DNA of 41,892 bases from Clostridia bacterium (GTDB lineage Bacteria > Bacillota > Clostridia > Oscillospirales > CAG-382): assembly GCA_017429165.1 (NCBI GenBank), contig JAFRPL010000034.1, positions 1-41,892 of the forward strand. Direction: 5' to 3'. Numbering within the stretch: the first letter of the stretch is position 1; each line of letters begins with the position of its first letter. Positions 33,485-41,563 of the stretch are shown in pieces. The notes under the pieces are model-generated. The model worked only from the letters and a program-made list of their open reading frames with translations. It searched no databases and was not told the origin of the DNA. The position numbers were made by a program, and so were the translations under genes.

Positions 33485-34912
33485 TTATCTCCTTCTTTTA
33501 CCTGTTCTTTTTCTTTGATTGGGGTAATACAAATCGTAGTTTTCCGCCGCTTCGGTGAACGCCTTTTCGGCGGGGTTTTCCTGAGGAAGCTCTTTTCTTA
33601 TCACGTTGATACGTTCTATGAGCAGTTCAACTTCGTTTTTGCTTTTCGCCTCGGCTTCGTCAACGGGGACGATGTTTTCGATCTTATTGGAATACGAACC
33701 CGAAAGGTAAAGCGAAAGCTTTGCGCAGGCTGGGCCGACGAGTTCGTAAAGCACGCTTGAAGAAAGGATTATGGTCTGCAGCGCAACGCCCGATTCACCT
33801 CCGAGCGCGCGCGCGCCGAGCGAAGCGAGGCCTATCGCCACGCCGGCCTGCGGGATGAGCGCGAGCCCGAGATAATTGCGTATCGGCGCGGAACGCTTGG
33901 TCACGACTGCGCCCGCAAACGCGCCGGCATATTTGCCCAAGATACGCACGAAGAAATACAAAACTCCTATGATTATTAGCGGCGTGTCGCCTATATTGCC
34001 GCCCGCGCTGAAAAGCGCGCCTAAATTGAAAGACACCCCGCTGCGCACGAAGAAAAGCAGCAGTATGGGCGGGCTGAAATAGTTGATCTGCTTGAAAAGC
34101 TTGTCGTCGTCAGTCATATTTATGTAGACGGTGCCCATCGACATACATCCGAGCAGCGGCGATATCTCTATCATCGCACACACGCCGCAGAACGCGAACA
34201 GCAGCGAGATCGCGATGATGAGCCGGTTATCGCTGGATTTGCTCTTCGAGATGACGAGTTTCATAATAAAGCCGAACAGCGCGCCCAGCGCGACCGCTCC
34301 GAGATTTGCGAGCAGCGGCAGTCCCACGCTGCCTATATTGAACCCGCCGCCCGAAATAACTGCGACCGCGACCGAAACTGCAAGGCTGTATGCGACGAGC
34401 CCGACGATATCGTCAAGCGCCACGACCTGCAGAAGCGTTTCGACAAATTCGCCTTTTGCGCCGGTCTGACGGATCGTCATAAGCGTGGAAGCCGGCGCGG
34501 TAGCCGCCGCGAGCGCCGCGAGGACAACCGAAAACGCGATATTCAGCCCCAGTATCAGATACGACAGTACGAACACGAGCAGCGACGCCGCTATAGATTC
34601 GAACAGCGTCAGCAGCAGCACCTTCAATCCGTTCTTGCGTAGCGTGGAAAAGCGGAAGAATTCCGCCGTGCTGAACGCAATGAACGCGAGCGCGATATCA
34701 GGCAAAAAGTCGGTGTGCGCGATGATGTTTTCGGGTATCAGATCGAGTCCGAAAGGCCCGATAAGAATGCCGACTATGATATACGCGGTGACGTTCGGCA
34801 GCCGGAGCAGCGACGTGAGGCGCGTCATCGCAAAGCCGCCGATAAGCATTATGGATACGGATATTATCGTTACAGCGACCGGGTTAAGACCCTCGTAAAG
34901 TCCGTTAAGCAC
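33485..34912 (-). CDS. CPA2-type cation/proton antiporter
   Basis: 475 aa from a GTG at 34912 with AAAGGAA upstream; an ATG ten codons earlier is possible but has no clear site. About twelve helices are visible. YIIVGILIGPFGLDLIPE, AFIAFSTAEFFRF, LDDIVGLVAYSLAVSVAVA with its paired Asp, FFVRSGVSFNLGALF and LGLALIPQAGVAIGLASLGAR fit the Na+/H+ exchanger domain of the KefB/CPA2 group. No C-terminal TrkA-N domain is present, only a short basic tail (NQRKRTGKRRR). It exchanges Na+ or K+ for H+ across the membrane. It is coupled to the MgtC gene downstream. Confidence 0.88.
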   Translation of the reverse strand: MLNGLYEGLNPVAVTIISVSIMLIGGFAMTRLTSLLRLPNVTAYIIVGILIGPFGLDLIPENIIAHTDFLPDIALAFIAFSTAEFFRFSTLRKNGLKVLLLTLFESIAASLLVFVLSYLILGLNIAFSVVLAALAAATAPASTLMTIRQTGAKGEFVETLLQVVALDDIVGLVAYSLAVSVAVAVISGGGFNIGSVGLPLLANLGAVALGALFGFIMKLVISKSKSSDNRLIIAISLLFAFCGVCAMIEISPLLGCMSMGTVYINMTDDDKLFKQINYFSPPILLLFFVRSGVSFNLGALFSAGGNIGDTPLIIIGVLYFFVRILGKYAGAFAGAVVTKRSAPIRNYLGLALIPQAGVAIGLASLGARALGGESGVALQTIILSSSVLYELVGPACAKLSLYLSGSYSNKIENIVPVDEAEAKSKNEVELLIERINVIRKELPQENPAEKAFTEAAENYDLYYPNQRKRTGKRRR

Positions 34913-34970
34913 TTCGCATCGTTCCTTTCTTAAAAGAATCAAGCAATAACAGTATATTCGCGCCGTCCGT

Positions 34971-35927
34971 TCAGGACGAACGTTTTCTGAAAAACGCTAT
35001 CATATTTCCGCTGTCTATCGGTTCCATCCCGAACGAGCGGTAAAAAGCGCAGGCGCGCGCGTCGCCGATATCGGTGAACACGCTGAACATCCGGGCTCCG
35101 GAAAAGCGCGCCGCTACCGAACTGAAAAGCGTTTTGCCTATATTCCTGCCGCGGAAGGCGCGGTCCACGATAAGGTCCTGGACGAGCAGGACGTGCTCGC
35201 CGTCGCCCACGCAGCGGACGAACCCCGCGAGTCTGCCGCCGCAGAAAGCGCCGAGTATGTAAAGCGAATTATCGAACGCCCGCGCAAGCTTTTCGTCGTC
35301 GCCGAGATACGCCTGCCACCCTTCGCGCGCGTAGATCGCTTTCACTTCTTCGATCCGTTCTGCGCCGAACCGTTTGTAAAGCACCACGCCGCGCGTTTCC
35401 CAGTCGGTACGGGTCATACAGTTGACGTGGCCGGTGCGCTTTTCGCCGAGCCGGGGTACGTCGACTTCCGGAGTCGTGCGGACGTAGCTGAAGCCGCATT
35501 TTTCCTGAACGCGGCGCGATTTGACGTTGCCTTCGTAATAGCCGCACCAGACCTTTTCCGCGCCCAGATCCTCGAACGCATGCCGCAGCATCGCTTCGAC
35601 CGCTTCGGGCATTATCCCCCTGCCCCAATACGGAACGCCGAGCCAGTATCCCAGTTCGCATTCGTTTTCGTTTTCGGCGAGATCGGTCCGTTCGCCGAAC
35701 ATCAGGCTGATGCACCCCACCGGTAGCATCGTCTCTTTGAGCACCATCGCGTACGTTTCGGGTTTGCAAAGCACGTCGCGTATGATGCGTTCGGTGTCTT
35801 CGATATTTTTGTGCGCGGGCCAGCCGGCGGGATACCCCACGCGCGGATCCTTTGCGTATTTATAGCATTCCTCGGCGTCGGTATCCGCCCAGGCGCGGAG
35901 TATGAGTCTTTCGGTTTCGAATTCCAT
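34971..35927 (-). CDS. Double GNAT acetyltransferase (RimJ/L-type plus second GNAT)
   Basis: 318 aa from the ATG at 35927 (AGAAGGA upstream; the frame is open 22 codons further but without a site). Residues 1-175 form a RimJ/RimL-like domain: FETERLILRAW, GYWLGVPYWGRGIMPEAVEAML and VKSRRVQEKCGF. Residues about 183-318 form a second, different GNAT with LLVQDLIVDRAFRGRNIGKTLF and ARACAFYRSFGME. Both contain the acetyl-CoA loop (Q/RxxGxG/A-like: WGRGIM and FRGRNIG). Such domains acetylate N-termini, small amines or drugs; the targets are unknown. The start is 22 bases after the stop of the hydrolase-GNAT gene on the same strand. Confidence 0.85.
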   Translation of the reverse strand: MEFETERLILRAWADTDAEECYKYAKDPRVGYPAGWPAHKNIEDTERIIRDVLCKPETYAMVLKETMLPVGCISLMFGERTDLAENENECELGYWLGVPYWGRGIMPEAVEAMLRHAFEDLGAEKVWCGYYEGNVKSRRVQEKCGFSYVRTTPEVDVPRLGEKRTGHVNCMTRTDWETRGVVLYKRFGAERIEEVKAIYAREGWQAYLGDDEKLARAFDNSLYILGAFCGGRLAGFVRCVGDGEHVLLVQDLIVDRAFRGRNIGKTLFSSVAARFSGARMFSVFTDIGDARACAFYRSFGMEPIDSGNMIAFFRKRSS

Positions 35928-35949
35928 AATATATCCTTCTTTTATTATA

Positions 35950-37182
35950 TCAGAAAAGCTGACCGGGCAGGCGCAGTTTTTCTTTAGGTTCAAAGCTCTT
36001 GTCGAACTCTTCCGCCGCGTCTTCGTCGACGTAGTAACCCTCAGGCGTCTGATAAACGCCGGTCACGTCCTTTAAATAACCGGGGATGAGTTCCCTGCAC
36101 AAGAAGAACGAAGAATCGGCGCCTTCGGGCAGATCGTGATATCTTATGCCGAAATTGCGCGCGTAATCGAAGCCGCAGTTGCCGTAGAATTTTATATTGC
36201 CTTCGAACAGCACGGCGCCGAACCCCATTTCCGCTGCCAGTTCGAGCGAACGGTCAAGAAGGAACTTGCCGTAGCCCTTGCGTTTGAGGTCGTTGGCGAT
36301 ACATATCGGCCCCATTGTGAGCACGTCGGTGACTCCGCCGCCGTCGTTTTCTATAACGGTCTTCATAAACATATTCTGCCCGATGATCCGGCCGTCTTTT
36401 TCCATGACCAGATCCAGTTCGGGGACAAAAGCCGCGTCGTCCCGCAATACGTGTATCACATAATGCTCGAGACATCCCGGACGGTAAACATTCCAGAATG
36501 AATCCCTTATGAGCTCCTCCACTTCCCTTTGTTCTTCCTTTTTTTCGTTCCTTATAACTATCCCGCTCGCTTCCATTGCCTTTGCTCCGTTTTCGTTTCT
36601 TATAATCCATCTGCGCAGAAACTCCATCTGCTCATCTGTGTGGAACCAGTGTTCGCCGCCTTCCATAACGGTAAGACGGGCGTAATGAGTCGCGACAAAC
36701 CGTTTGACGCCGTCAAGCGCGACCAGCGAATCGCCGCAGCCGTACAGAATAAACGTCGGCGCGTTCCAGACCGGCTTATGCGCCCTTACGTAAGAAAGGT
36801 ATTCCCACGAAAGCATGCCTTCGCCGGTTTCTATGGCTCCCTTTTGCTCGAGCTCTTTTTCGTTCACGCCCGCGCGCGCCATGATTCCGCTTATCATATT
36901 TTCCATATCGACCACGGGGGATATGAAATAAGCGCGCGATATCAGCCCGCACGTCCCGGAATGCATCAAAAAGAACGCGCCTATGCTGTTTGCGATAACC
37001 GTAACTTCCGTATAACTCTTTTTGAGCGATACGACGGCTTTTCTTATCTCTTCGCCGGCTTCCCATGGAGTAAACGATTTATAATCGAGCCCGATCACGT
37101 CGCGCCCCGGGAACAGCGGACCGTAAAACGCCGATTCGTCCGGACTGCCTCCCATTCCGTGTATATAAACAACTGCGTTCAT
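35950..37182 (-). CDS. Alpha/beta hydrolase-GNAT acetyltransferase fusion
   Basis: 410 aa. Residues 1-195 are an alpha/beta hydrolase: VVYIHGMGGSPDES, the nucleophile Ser66 in ANSIGAF, Asp151 in YGCGDSLVA and His178 in EGGEHWF, a complete triad in order. Residues about 207-410 are a GNAT domain with TDVLTMGPICIANDLKRKGY, GYGKFLLDRSLELAAEMGF and GNIKFYGNCGFDYA. The joint is a charged stretch (RNEKKEEQREVEE) with no stop or frame change, so it is a true single gene in this sequence. It starts in the tfoX-like stop (ATGA). Linked deacylation and acetylation of one substrate is an inference. Confidence 0.85.
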   Translation of the reverse strand: MNAVVYIHGMGGSPDESAFYGPLFPGRDVIGLDYKSFTPWEAGEEIRKAVVSLKKSYTEVTVIANSIGAFFLMHSGTCGLISRAYFISPVVDMENMISGIMARAGVNEKELEQKGAIETGEGMLSWEYLSYVRAHKPVWNAPTFILYGCGDSLVALDGVKRFVATHYARLTVMEGGEHWFHTDEQMEFLRRWIIRNENGAKAMEASGIVIRNEKKEEQREVEELIRDSFWNVYRPGCLEHYVIHVLRDDAAFVPELDLVMEKDGRIIGQNMFMKTVIENDGGGVTDVLTMGPICIANDLKRKGYGKFLLDRSLELAAEMGFGAVLFEGNIKFYGNCGFDYARNFGIRYHDLPEGADSSFFLCRELIPGYLKDVTGVYQTPEGYYVDEDAAEEFDKSFEPKEKLRLPGQLF

Positions 37183-37499
37183 TTTTTCGCCTTCTTTTTG
37201 CTTTGCGGCAGTTCGTCATACATCGCTTCGAACAGCTCTGCCAGGAATTTCCTGTTTTCCACGTCGTCGACGAGAAGCATGGGAGTTCCGCCTTCGTACG
37301 GGATCTCGAGCGGTGAATCCGGCATCAGAGCGGATGCGGAAGCGACATTCTTCACCAGAAAGCGGTCGTCGTATATTCCGCCCGCGACCTTGCCGCGGTA
37401 ATAGATAATGTATTCGCCCATCATGGCGCGGTACGAAATTTCAGGCAGTTCCGAAAGCTGCTCGAGTATAAAATCAAGATATTCTTTGCTTGAAGCCAT
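37179..37499 (-). CDS. TfoX/Sxy N-terminal domain protein
   Basis: 106 aa. The TfoX N-terminal domain is shown by LEQLSELPEISYRAMMGEYIIYYRGKVAGGIYDDRFLVK and TPMLLVDDVENRKFLAELF, with a short basic tail (SKKKAKK). In gammaproteobacteria the full TfoX/Sxy protein drives competence genes. In Clostridia this stand-alone domain is common and of unknown role, and no C-terminal TfoX domain is present. The ribosome site AAGGTG precedes the ATG. It overlaps the hydrolase-GNAT gene by 4 bases and follows the 153-aa orphan after 31 bases, suggesting one transcript. Confidence 0.85.
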   Translation of the reverse strand: MASSKEYLDFILEQLSELPEISYRAMMGEYIIYYRGKVAGGIYDDRFLVKNVASASALMPDSPLEIPYEGGTPMLLVDDVENRKFLAELFEAMYDELPQSKKKAKK

Positions 37500-37530
37500 A
37501 ATTGCACCTTATTTTAGTAGATTATGCCGA

Positions 37531-37992
37531 TCACCGGGGCATAAATCTCAGCTCTTTCTTTTTAAGATCCCGGTCGCCGGACCAACTGCGCGTATCCACG
37601 GAATACTGAGAGACGATCTCTTCCTGTATTCCGAACAGATGCGAAAGATAGGTGGAAGTGAGTTTATCGAACGCGTTTTTGTCGATATCGCCGCCGAAAA
37701 CGGGTTCGTCCCACGCATTGTAAAACTGAACGGCTATCACGTCGTCATCCATTATCCTGCGCACGTAGTTCGCGGCATCGGCGAGCTTATCGAAATACCT
37801 GTGCTGCGTAAAAAACGCCACGTCGTATTCCATGTCTTTTACGAACTTGAATTCATCCGTGAAATACTCTTCTTCGGATACCGAGACCTTCATACCGCTT
37901 TTGGAGCTGGTAAGCGTCACGCTTTTTTCGCCCGTCTCAAGGATCGCACCGTAAGTCTTGCTTATCTCTTTGAATCTGTTCCATTTGGTCAT
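37531..37992 (-). CDS. Orphan cytoplasmic protein, 153 aa
   Basis: Not recognised. The sequence is soluble, starts MTKWNRFKEISKTYGAI, then has a short beta-rich part (SVTLTSSKSGMKVSVSEEEY). A helical and aromatic-rich second half contains DAANYVRRIMDDDVIAVQFY and SHLFGIQEEIVSQYSVDTRSW. No metal, nucleotide or DNA-binding motif was seen. The coding character is supported by an uninterrupted frame and a composition like its neighbours, while the ribosome site (AGAGG, 16 bases upstream) is poor. It probably heads the transcript with the TfoX-like and acetyltransferase genes. Confidence 0.65.
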   Translation of the reverse strand: MTKWNRFKEISKTYGAILETGEKSVTLTSSKSGMKVSVSEEEYFTDEFKFVKDMEYDVAFFTQHRYFDKLADAANYVRRIMDDDVIAVQFYNAWDEPVFGGDIDKNAFDKLTSTYLSHLFGIQEEIVSQYSVDTRSWSGDRDLKKKELRFMPR

Positions 37993-38080
37993 TATCTGTA
38001 CAACCTCTGTATAACTCCGATCCGCGCCGCAGTTGACGGCCGGATCGCAGTATTCTAAACCGTATGTCAGTTCGGAACGT

Positions 38081-38383
38081 TCAGATCGCGCTCAGTCTGC
38101 TTTTCAGCAGAGGGATCCCTTCCTCCATCCACCAGCTGTTGTCGACGCCGCCGGAACTCATACCTCCGTGAGCAAACTGCTCTATTACGGCGAAATCCAT
38201 ATATTCATCGGTCAACTCTTTGCCCGAAAGCGAAAAGTATTCGTCTTTTATCCAGTTTTCAAGTTCGTCCAAAGTAATAATATCCATATTTTCGGCTTTT
38301 TCTTTTAAGTAATCCCAAAAATACGGATCGCCCCTGAATCCCCATCTTTTGGGTTTTTCTTCGAAAATTACAGAAAGCTTCAT
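38081..38383 (-). CDS. Orphan acidic protein, 100 aa
   Basis: Not recognised with confidence. The start is well supported by AAGGAGG nine bases upstream. It begins KLSVIFEEKPKRWGFRGDPYFWDYL, followed by helical TLDELENWIKDEYFSL and a Gly- and Trp-rich end (GGMSSGGVDNSWWMEEGIPLL). The FRGDPYLW-type start and Trp-rich tail give the impression of a small conserved family found near immunity-like or accessory genes, but no function is known to me. It is flanked by gaps of about 90 and 105 bases, so it may be expressed alone. Confidence 0.7.
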   Translation of the reverse strand: MKLSVIFEEKPKRWGFRGDPYFWDYLKEKAENMDIITLDELENWIKDEYFSLSGKELTDEYMDFAVIEQFAHGGMSSGGVDNSWWMEEGIPLLKSRLSAI

Positions 38384-38488
38384 GTTGCATTTCCTCCTTT
38401 TTTCGATGCTTTTGCAGATACCGCTTGATCCGCTGTCTGCTCAAAGCCGCTTCGGTCATATGTTTTCTTCTTTGCGTTTTTGCAAAAC

Positions 38489-39352
38489 TTATAACTCTTT
38501 GAAAAGTTCATAGCAGACGCGTCCTTTGGGAACGTCTTTGAGCTCGCCTCTGAGCAGATAGCCGTTCTTTGCGAAAAAGCCGACGTTCCAGTCTCCCGCG
38601 TATGTCAGGATCATAGACGTACCGTTTTCCTTTGCGAATTTTTCCACTTCCCGCAAAAGTGCCGTGCCAAGACCACGACGTCTGAACGCAGCTTCCGTGA
38701 ACAGCGCATCGACAAAGCCATAGTCCCCCTTATGCACGTCCGCGACAACGCCGGCAATTAACTTGCCGTCTTTGTCCGCAAGCTTCTTATAAAAACCGAC
38801 GCTCTCGTATTCCGGCTCGTAATCTTCGCTGTACGTGTCGATCCCGTTTTCGATCACCTTCGCGTCGTCGTCATTGCCGTACGAGATCCGGAACCGGGCG
38901 CCGCTGTTGTCGGTCGGAACGTATTCAGGCGCATCCCTGTCAAGGTACTTGACCAGAGAATAACTGATATAGCCGTTTGCCTTTTTCAACGTCGTAAAAA
39001 CCGTGTAGCCGTGTTTTTCGTAAAAGGGTCTTGCCATGAAGCTGGCGGTCCCCAGAGTCACGACCCGGCAGCCCTTCTCTTTCGCGATCCGCTCTACCTC
39101 GCGGAGGATCATGGAGCCGATCCCCTTGTGACGATAGCGTTCATCCACCCAAAGCGTTTCGAGCAAGATCCTCGACCAGTGAAATTCAAATGCTTCGGCT
39201 ATACATCCGCCGATGATCTCACCGTTTTCGTTCTCGACTTTGAGCACGAATTCTTCTTCGTCCGCATCCACCTCGCGCGGCACGATCTCATTGATCTTTT
39301 CGCCGATATATACGGCTTCTTCTTTTGTAAGATCTGCAATTTTATATTCCAT
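38489..39352 (-). CDS. Tandem GNAT acetyltransferase
   Basis: 287 aa made of two GNAT domains. The first (about 1-140) has LETLWVDERYRHKGIGSMILREVERIAKEKGCR and ARPFYEKHGYTVF. The second (about 150-287) has DALFTEAAFRRRGLGTALLREVEKFAKENGTS and VGFFAKNGYLL. The two acetyl-CoA loops (RHKGIGSMIL and RRRGLGTALL) and the helices after them are much alike, so the halves may come from duplication. GAGGAG lies upstream of the ATG. Substrates are unknown; small amines, peptides or drugs are typical. It is not joined to the double GNAT at 35 kb, whose first domain is of another type. Confidence 0.87.
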   Translation of the reverse strand: MEYKIADLTKEEAVYIGEKINEIVPREVDADEEEFVLKVENENGEIIGGCIAEAFEFHWSRILLETLWVDERYRHKGIGSMILREVERIAKEKGCRVVTLGTASFMARPFYEKHGYTVFTTLKKANGYISYSLVKYLDRDAPEYVPTDNSGARFRISYGNDDDAKVIENGIDTYSEDYEPEYESVGFYKKLADKDGKLIAGVVADVHKGDYGFVDALFTEAAFRRRGLGTALLREVEKFAKENGTSMILTYAGDWNVGFFAKNGYLLRGELKDVPKGRVCYELFKEL

Positions 39353-39444
39353 TTGCTTTTCTCCTCAAAATGCGAGAGTCGGCGTGCCGCAGAAGATATA
39401 CGATCCTCTACGGTGAAAGCCCGACAGCGGAACACAAAGACCGG

Positions 39445-40647
39445 TCAGCTTTTTTTCGAACGCGCCGGCTTTCTGAACATGAATTTTCTCGCTATGCCTA
39501 TACCCATTTTATACGGAAGCGGACGGAGCGCCTTGTCCGCCTCTTTAAGCTTTTCTCTGATGGGGATATTCTGAGGGCAGTGACTTTCGCATTTTCCGCA
39601 TCCGACGCACTGCGTCGCAAAGGCCGGCTCCTTTGTGAGACCTACAGTCTGAATGAACTGAGATCTCCCCTGCCCCTTTGATTCGATATACATCGCATTG
39701 TAGCAGCGGAAGATGCCGGGTATGTCCACTCCCTTCGGGCACGGCATGCAGTACCTGCATCCGGTACATCCGACCTTCTCTTTTTCGCGGATAGCTGTTT
39801 TGACTTTGTCAATAACGGCACGATCAGCTCCGGTCATCTCTCCCGTTTCCGCCACCGACGCGATCCTGCAGTTCTCCTCGACCATTTCCAAGGAATTCAT
39901 GCCCGAAAGGACAACGGTGACGTCCTTCTGATCGTACAGCCAGCGGAACGCCCACTCAGCCGGAGTCCATTCTCTGCCGCTGTCTTTCATGGCCTGCTTC
40001 GCCTTATCGGGCAGCATACTCACAAGCTTCCCGCCGCGCAGCGGTTCCATTATCACGACCGGGATCCCTTTCGCCGCCGCGACTTTCAGCCCGTCCGCGC
40101 CTGCCTGAGACACGTCGTCAAGATAGTTGTACTGTATCTGGCAAAAATCCCAGTCATAATCGTTAAGTATCTTCAGAAAGTTATCCGTGTTGCCGTGGTA
40201 TGAAAATCCGATGTTCCCTATTGCTCCCGCTTTCTTTTTCTCTTCGATCCAGTCAAGGATCCCGACCGCTTTGAGCTTTTCCCACATCGCGACGTCGGTC
40301 AGATGGTGCATCAGGTAATAGTCTACGTGATCGGTGCGCAGTCTCGAAAGCTCCTCGTTGAAGTATTTGTCGAGCGACGCGCGGTTTCGGATCAAATACT
40401 GAGGCAGCTTGGTAGCTATATTGATCTTTTCGCGCATGTTGTTCCTCTCGAAGATCTCGCCTATCGCGGCCTCGCTTCCGGGATAAATATAAGCCGTGTC
40501 GAAGTAGTTCACACCCGATTCAAACGCCGCCAGGATCTCCTTTTCCGCTTTGTCTATATCGATGGAGGCGCCTTTTTTTGCAAATCTCATACAGCCGTAT
40601 CCCAGTACCGAGAGCTCCTTGCCGTATCTGTCTTTTCTGTATTTCAT
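39445..40647 (-). CDS. Aldo/keto reductase with C-terminal 2x[4Fe-4S] domain
   Basis: 400 aa. An AKR barrel (1-275) carries YFDTAYIYPGSEAAIGE with the catalytic Asp and Tyr, ATKLP with Lys, DYYLMHHL with His and GNIGFSYHG. The C-terminal part has two cluster motifs, CTGCRYCMPCPKGVDI and CVGCGKCESHCPQNI, as in the ferredoxin-type AKR group of Clostridia. The sugar or aldehyde substrate is unknown. The clusters suggest electron exchange with ferredoxin in addition to NAD(P)H. The ATG follows AAGGAAGG by six bases. It is separated by about 90 bases from the tandem GNAT gene and 70 from the VOC gene. Confidence 0.9.
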   Translation of the reverse strand: MKYRKDRYGKELSVLGYGCMRFAKKGASIDIDKAEKEILAAFESGVNYFDTAYIYPGSEAAIGEIFERNNMREKINIATKLPQYLIRNRASLDKYFNEELSRLRTDHVDYYLMHHLTDVAMWEKLKAVGILDWIEEKKKAGAIGNIGFSYHGNTDNFLKILNDYDWDFCQIQYNYLDDVSQAGADGLKVAAAKGIPVVIMEPLRGGKLVSMLPDKAKQAMKDSGREWTPAEWAFRWLYDQKDVTVVLSGMNSLEMVEENCRIASVAETGEMTGADRAVIDKVKTAIREKEKVGCTGCRYCMPCPKGVDIPGIFRCYNAMYIESKGQGRSQFIQTVGLTKEPAFATQCVGCGKCESHCPQNIPIREKLKEADKALRPLPYKMGIGIARKFMFRKPARSKKS

Positions 40648-40717
40648 ACATGACCTTCCTTTCGGGTTTGTCCGGTCGTTTTTACCTTATTCTGTCATAT
40701 CACAGATCTCCGCCGTG

Positions 40718-41080
40718 TCAGACAGGCGTCCCTACTTCTATAAGATTGCCGTCAGGATCATAGAATCGTACGACCTTTTGTCCCCAGCTGTGTGTCATAA
40801 GCCGGTTCACATATTCGATATCCGGATACAGTTTTTCAAGCTTCTCAACAAAAGCTTCAATATCAGCCTCTTCAAAATACAGCTCTGTGCTGTTGTTCCT
40901 GGATAATACACGTTTCCCCGTGAATTTTTCCCAGTATCCGGTTTCCTGTAAATACAATCCTCCCGACAGCTCCATGTTACCGTCATTATCACGCACAAGC
41001 TGCAGCCCGAACAAATCATGATAAAACTTCAGAGCGCGTCGGCAATCATTAACAACGATCAGTATTCCTTTGTATTTCAT
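40718..41080 (-). CDS. VOC (glyoxalase/bleomycin-resistance fold) family protein
   Basis: 120 aa from the ATG at 41080 with GGAGGAG upstream (an in-frame ATG 17 codons earlier lies before that site). The VOC fold is marked by the paired beta-alpha-beta units: ILIVVNDCRRALKFYHDLFGL at the start and VVRFYDPDGNLIEVGTPV at the end, with Glu in the metal position of the last strand. Members include glyoxalases, dioxygenases and antibiotic-binding proteins, and none can be chosen here. It is cytoplasmic. It lies between the AKR and the glycine-zipper genes. Confidence 0.88.
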   Translation of the reverse strand: MKYKGILIVVNDCRRALKFYHDLFGLQLVRDNDGNMELSGGLYLQETGYWEKFTGKRVLSRNNSTELYFEEADIEAFVEKLEKLYPDIEYVNRLMTHSWGQKVVRFYDPDGNLIEVGTPV

Positions 41081-41163
41081 GTTCTCCTCCGCAAATCGCC
41101 GTTTGCCGGTTTGTTTCTTTCTTTTTTTCACATCTGATCTGTTCGCTCAACTGACCGGAATTC

Positions 41164-41388
41164 TTATGTCTGTTCCTGATCGTCCGTTTCGTCATCGTCA
41201 TTATCATCGCTTTTATGACCTAAAACCAATCCGAGACACATTCCCGTCGAAAGGCCAACAGGCATCCACAAGCCCATATTATTTGCAGCAGCCCCGACTG
41301 CGGTTCCGATCGCAACGCCTATACACATACCGATCGCAAGACCGGATGCATTATTGCTTTTCTTATTGTTCTTGTTTTTTTCGTTCAT
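41164..41388 (-). CDS. Small glycine-zipper membrane protein
   Basis: 74 aa from the ATG at 41388 (AGAGGCG upstream; the frame is open 24 codons earlier without a site). A basic Asn/Lys-rich N-terminus is followed by two hydrophobic Gly/Ala-rich helices (GLAIGMCIGVAIGTAVGAAA and GLSTGMCLGLVLG) joined by a short turn, then an Asp/Glu tail. The GxxxG spacing is typical of glycine-zipper hairpins that pack in membranes. Similar small proteins are widespread in Clostridia without a known function. Confidence 0.75.
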   Translation of the reverse strand: MNEKNKNNKKSNNASGLAIGMCIGVAIGTAVGAAANNMGLWMPVGLSTGMCLGLVLGHKSDDNDDDETDDQEQT

Positions 41389-41504
41389 AAAAGCGCCTCT
41401 TTTAATTCTGATGTGTTTTCCGACGTAATAAAACAACCGTCTCAACATGCCACGGGACAATAGGGTGAATAAAACGGTGTCTATTCACGCTGATTGCTCG
41501 TCCA

Positions 41505-41544
41505 CCCTCGTAGAGCAGTTCCCGCTCTCTGAAACGGTCGAGGG
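41505..41544. other. Nested stem-loop of unknown role
   Basis: CCCTCG (41505-41510) pairs with CGAGGG (41539-41544). Inside, AGAGC (41512-41516) pairs with GCTCT (41524-41528) around AGTTCCC. It lies 20 bases past the stop of the right-most gene on the - strand, without a T-run next to it. It could be a terminator-like element of that gene or a structured RNA remnant. Confidence 0.35.
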
Positions 41545-41563
41545 GGCAGCTTTGATAATTCCC

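Noticed and set aside
38259..38459. 66-aa - strand frame overlapping the 100-aa orphan
   Set aside because: It has no ribosome site of its own, and the 100-aa frame has AAGGAGG at the right distance.
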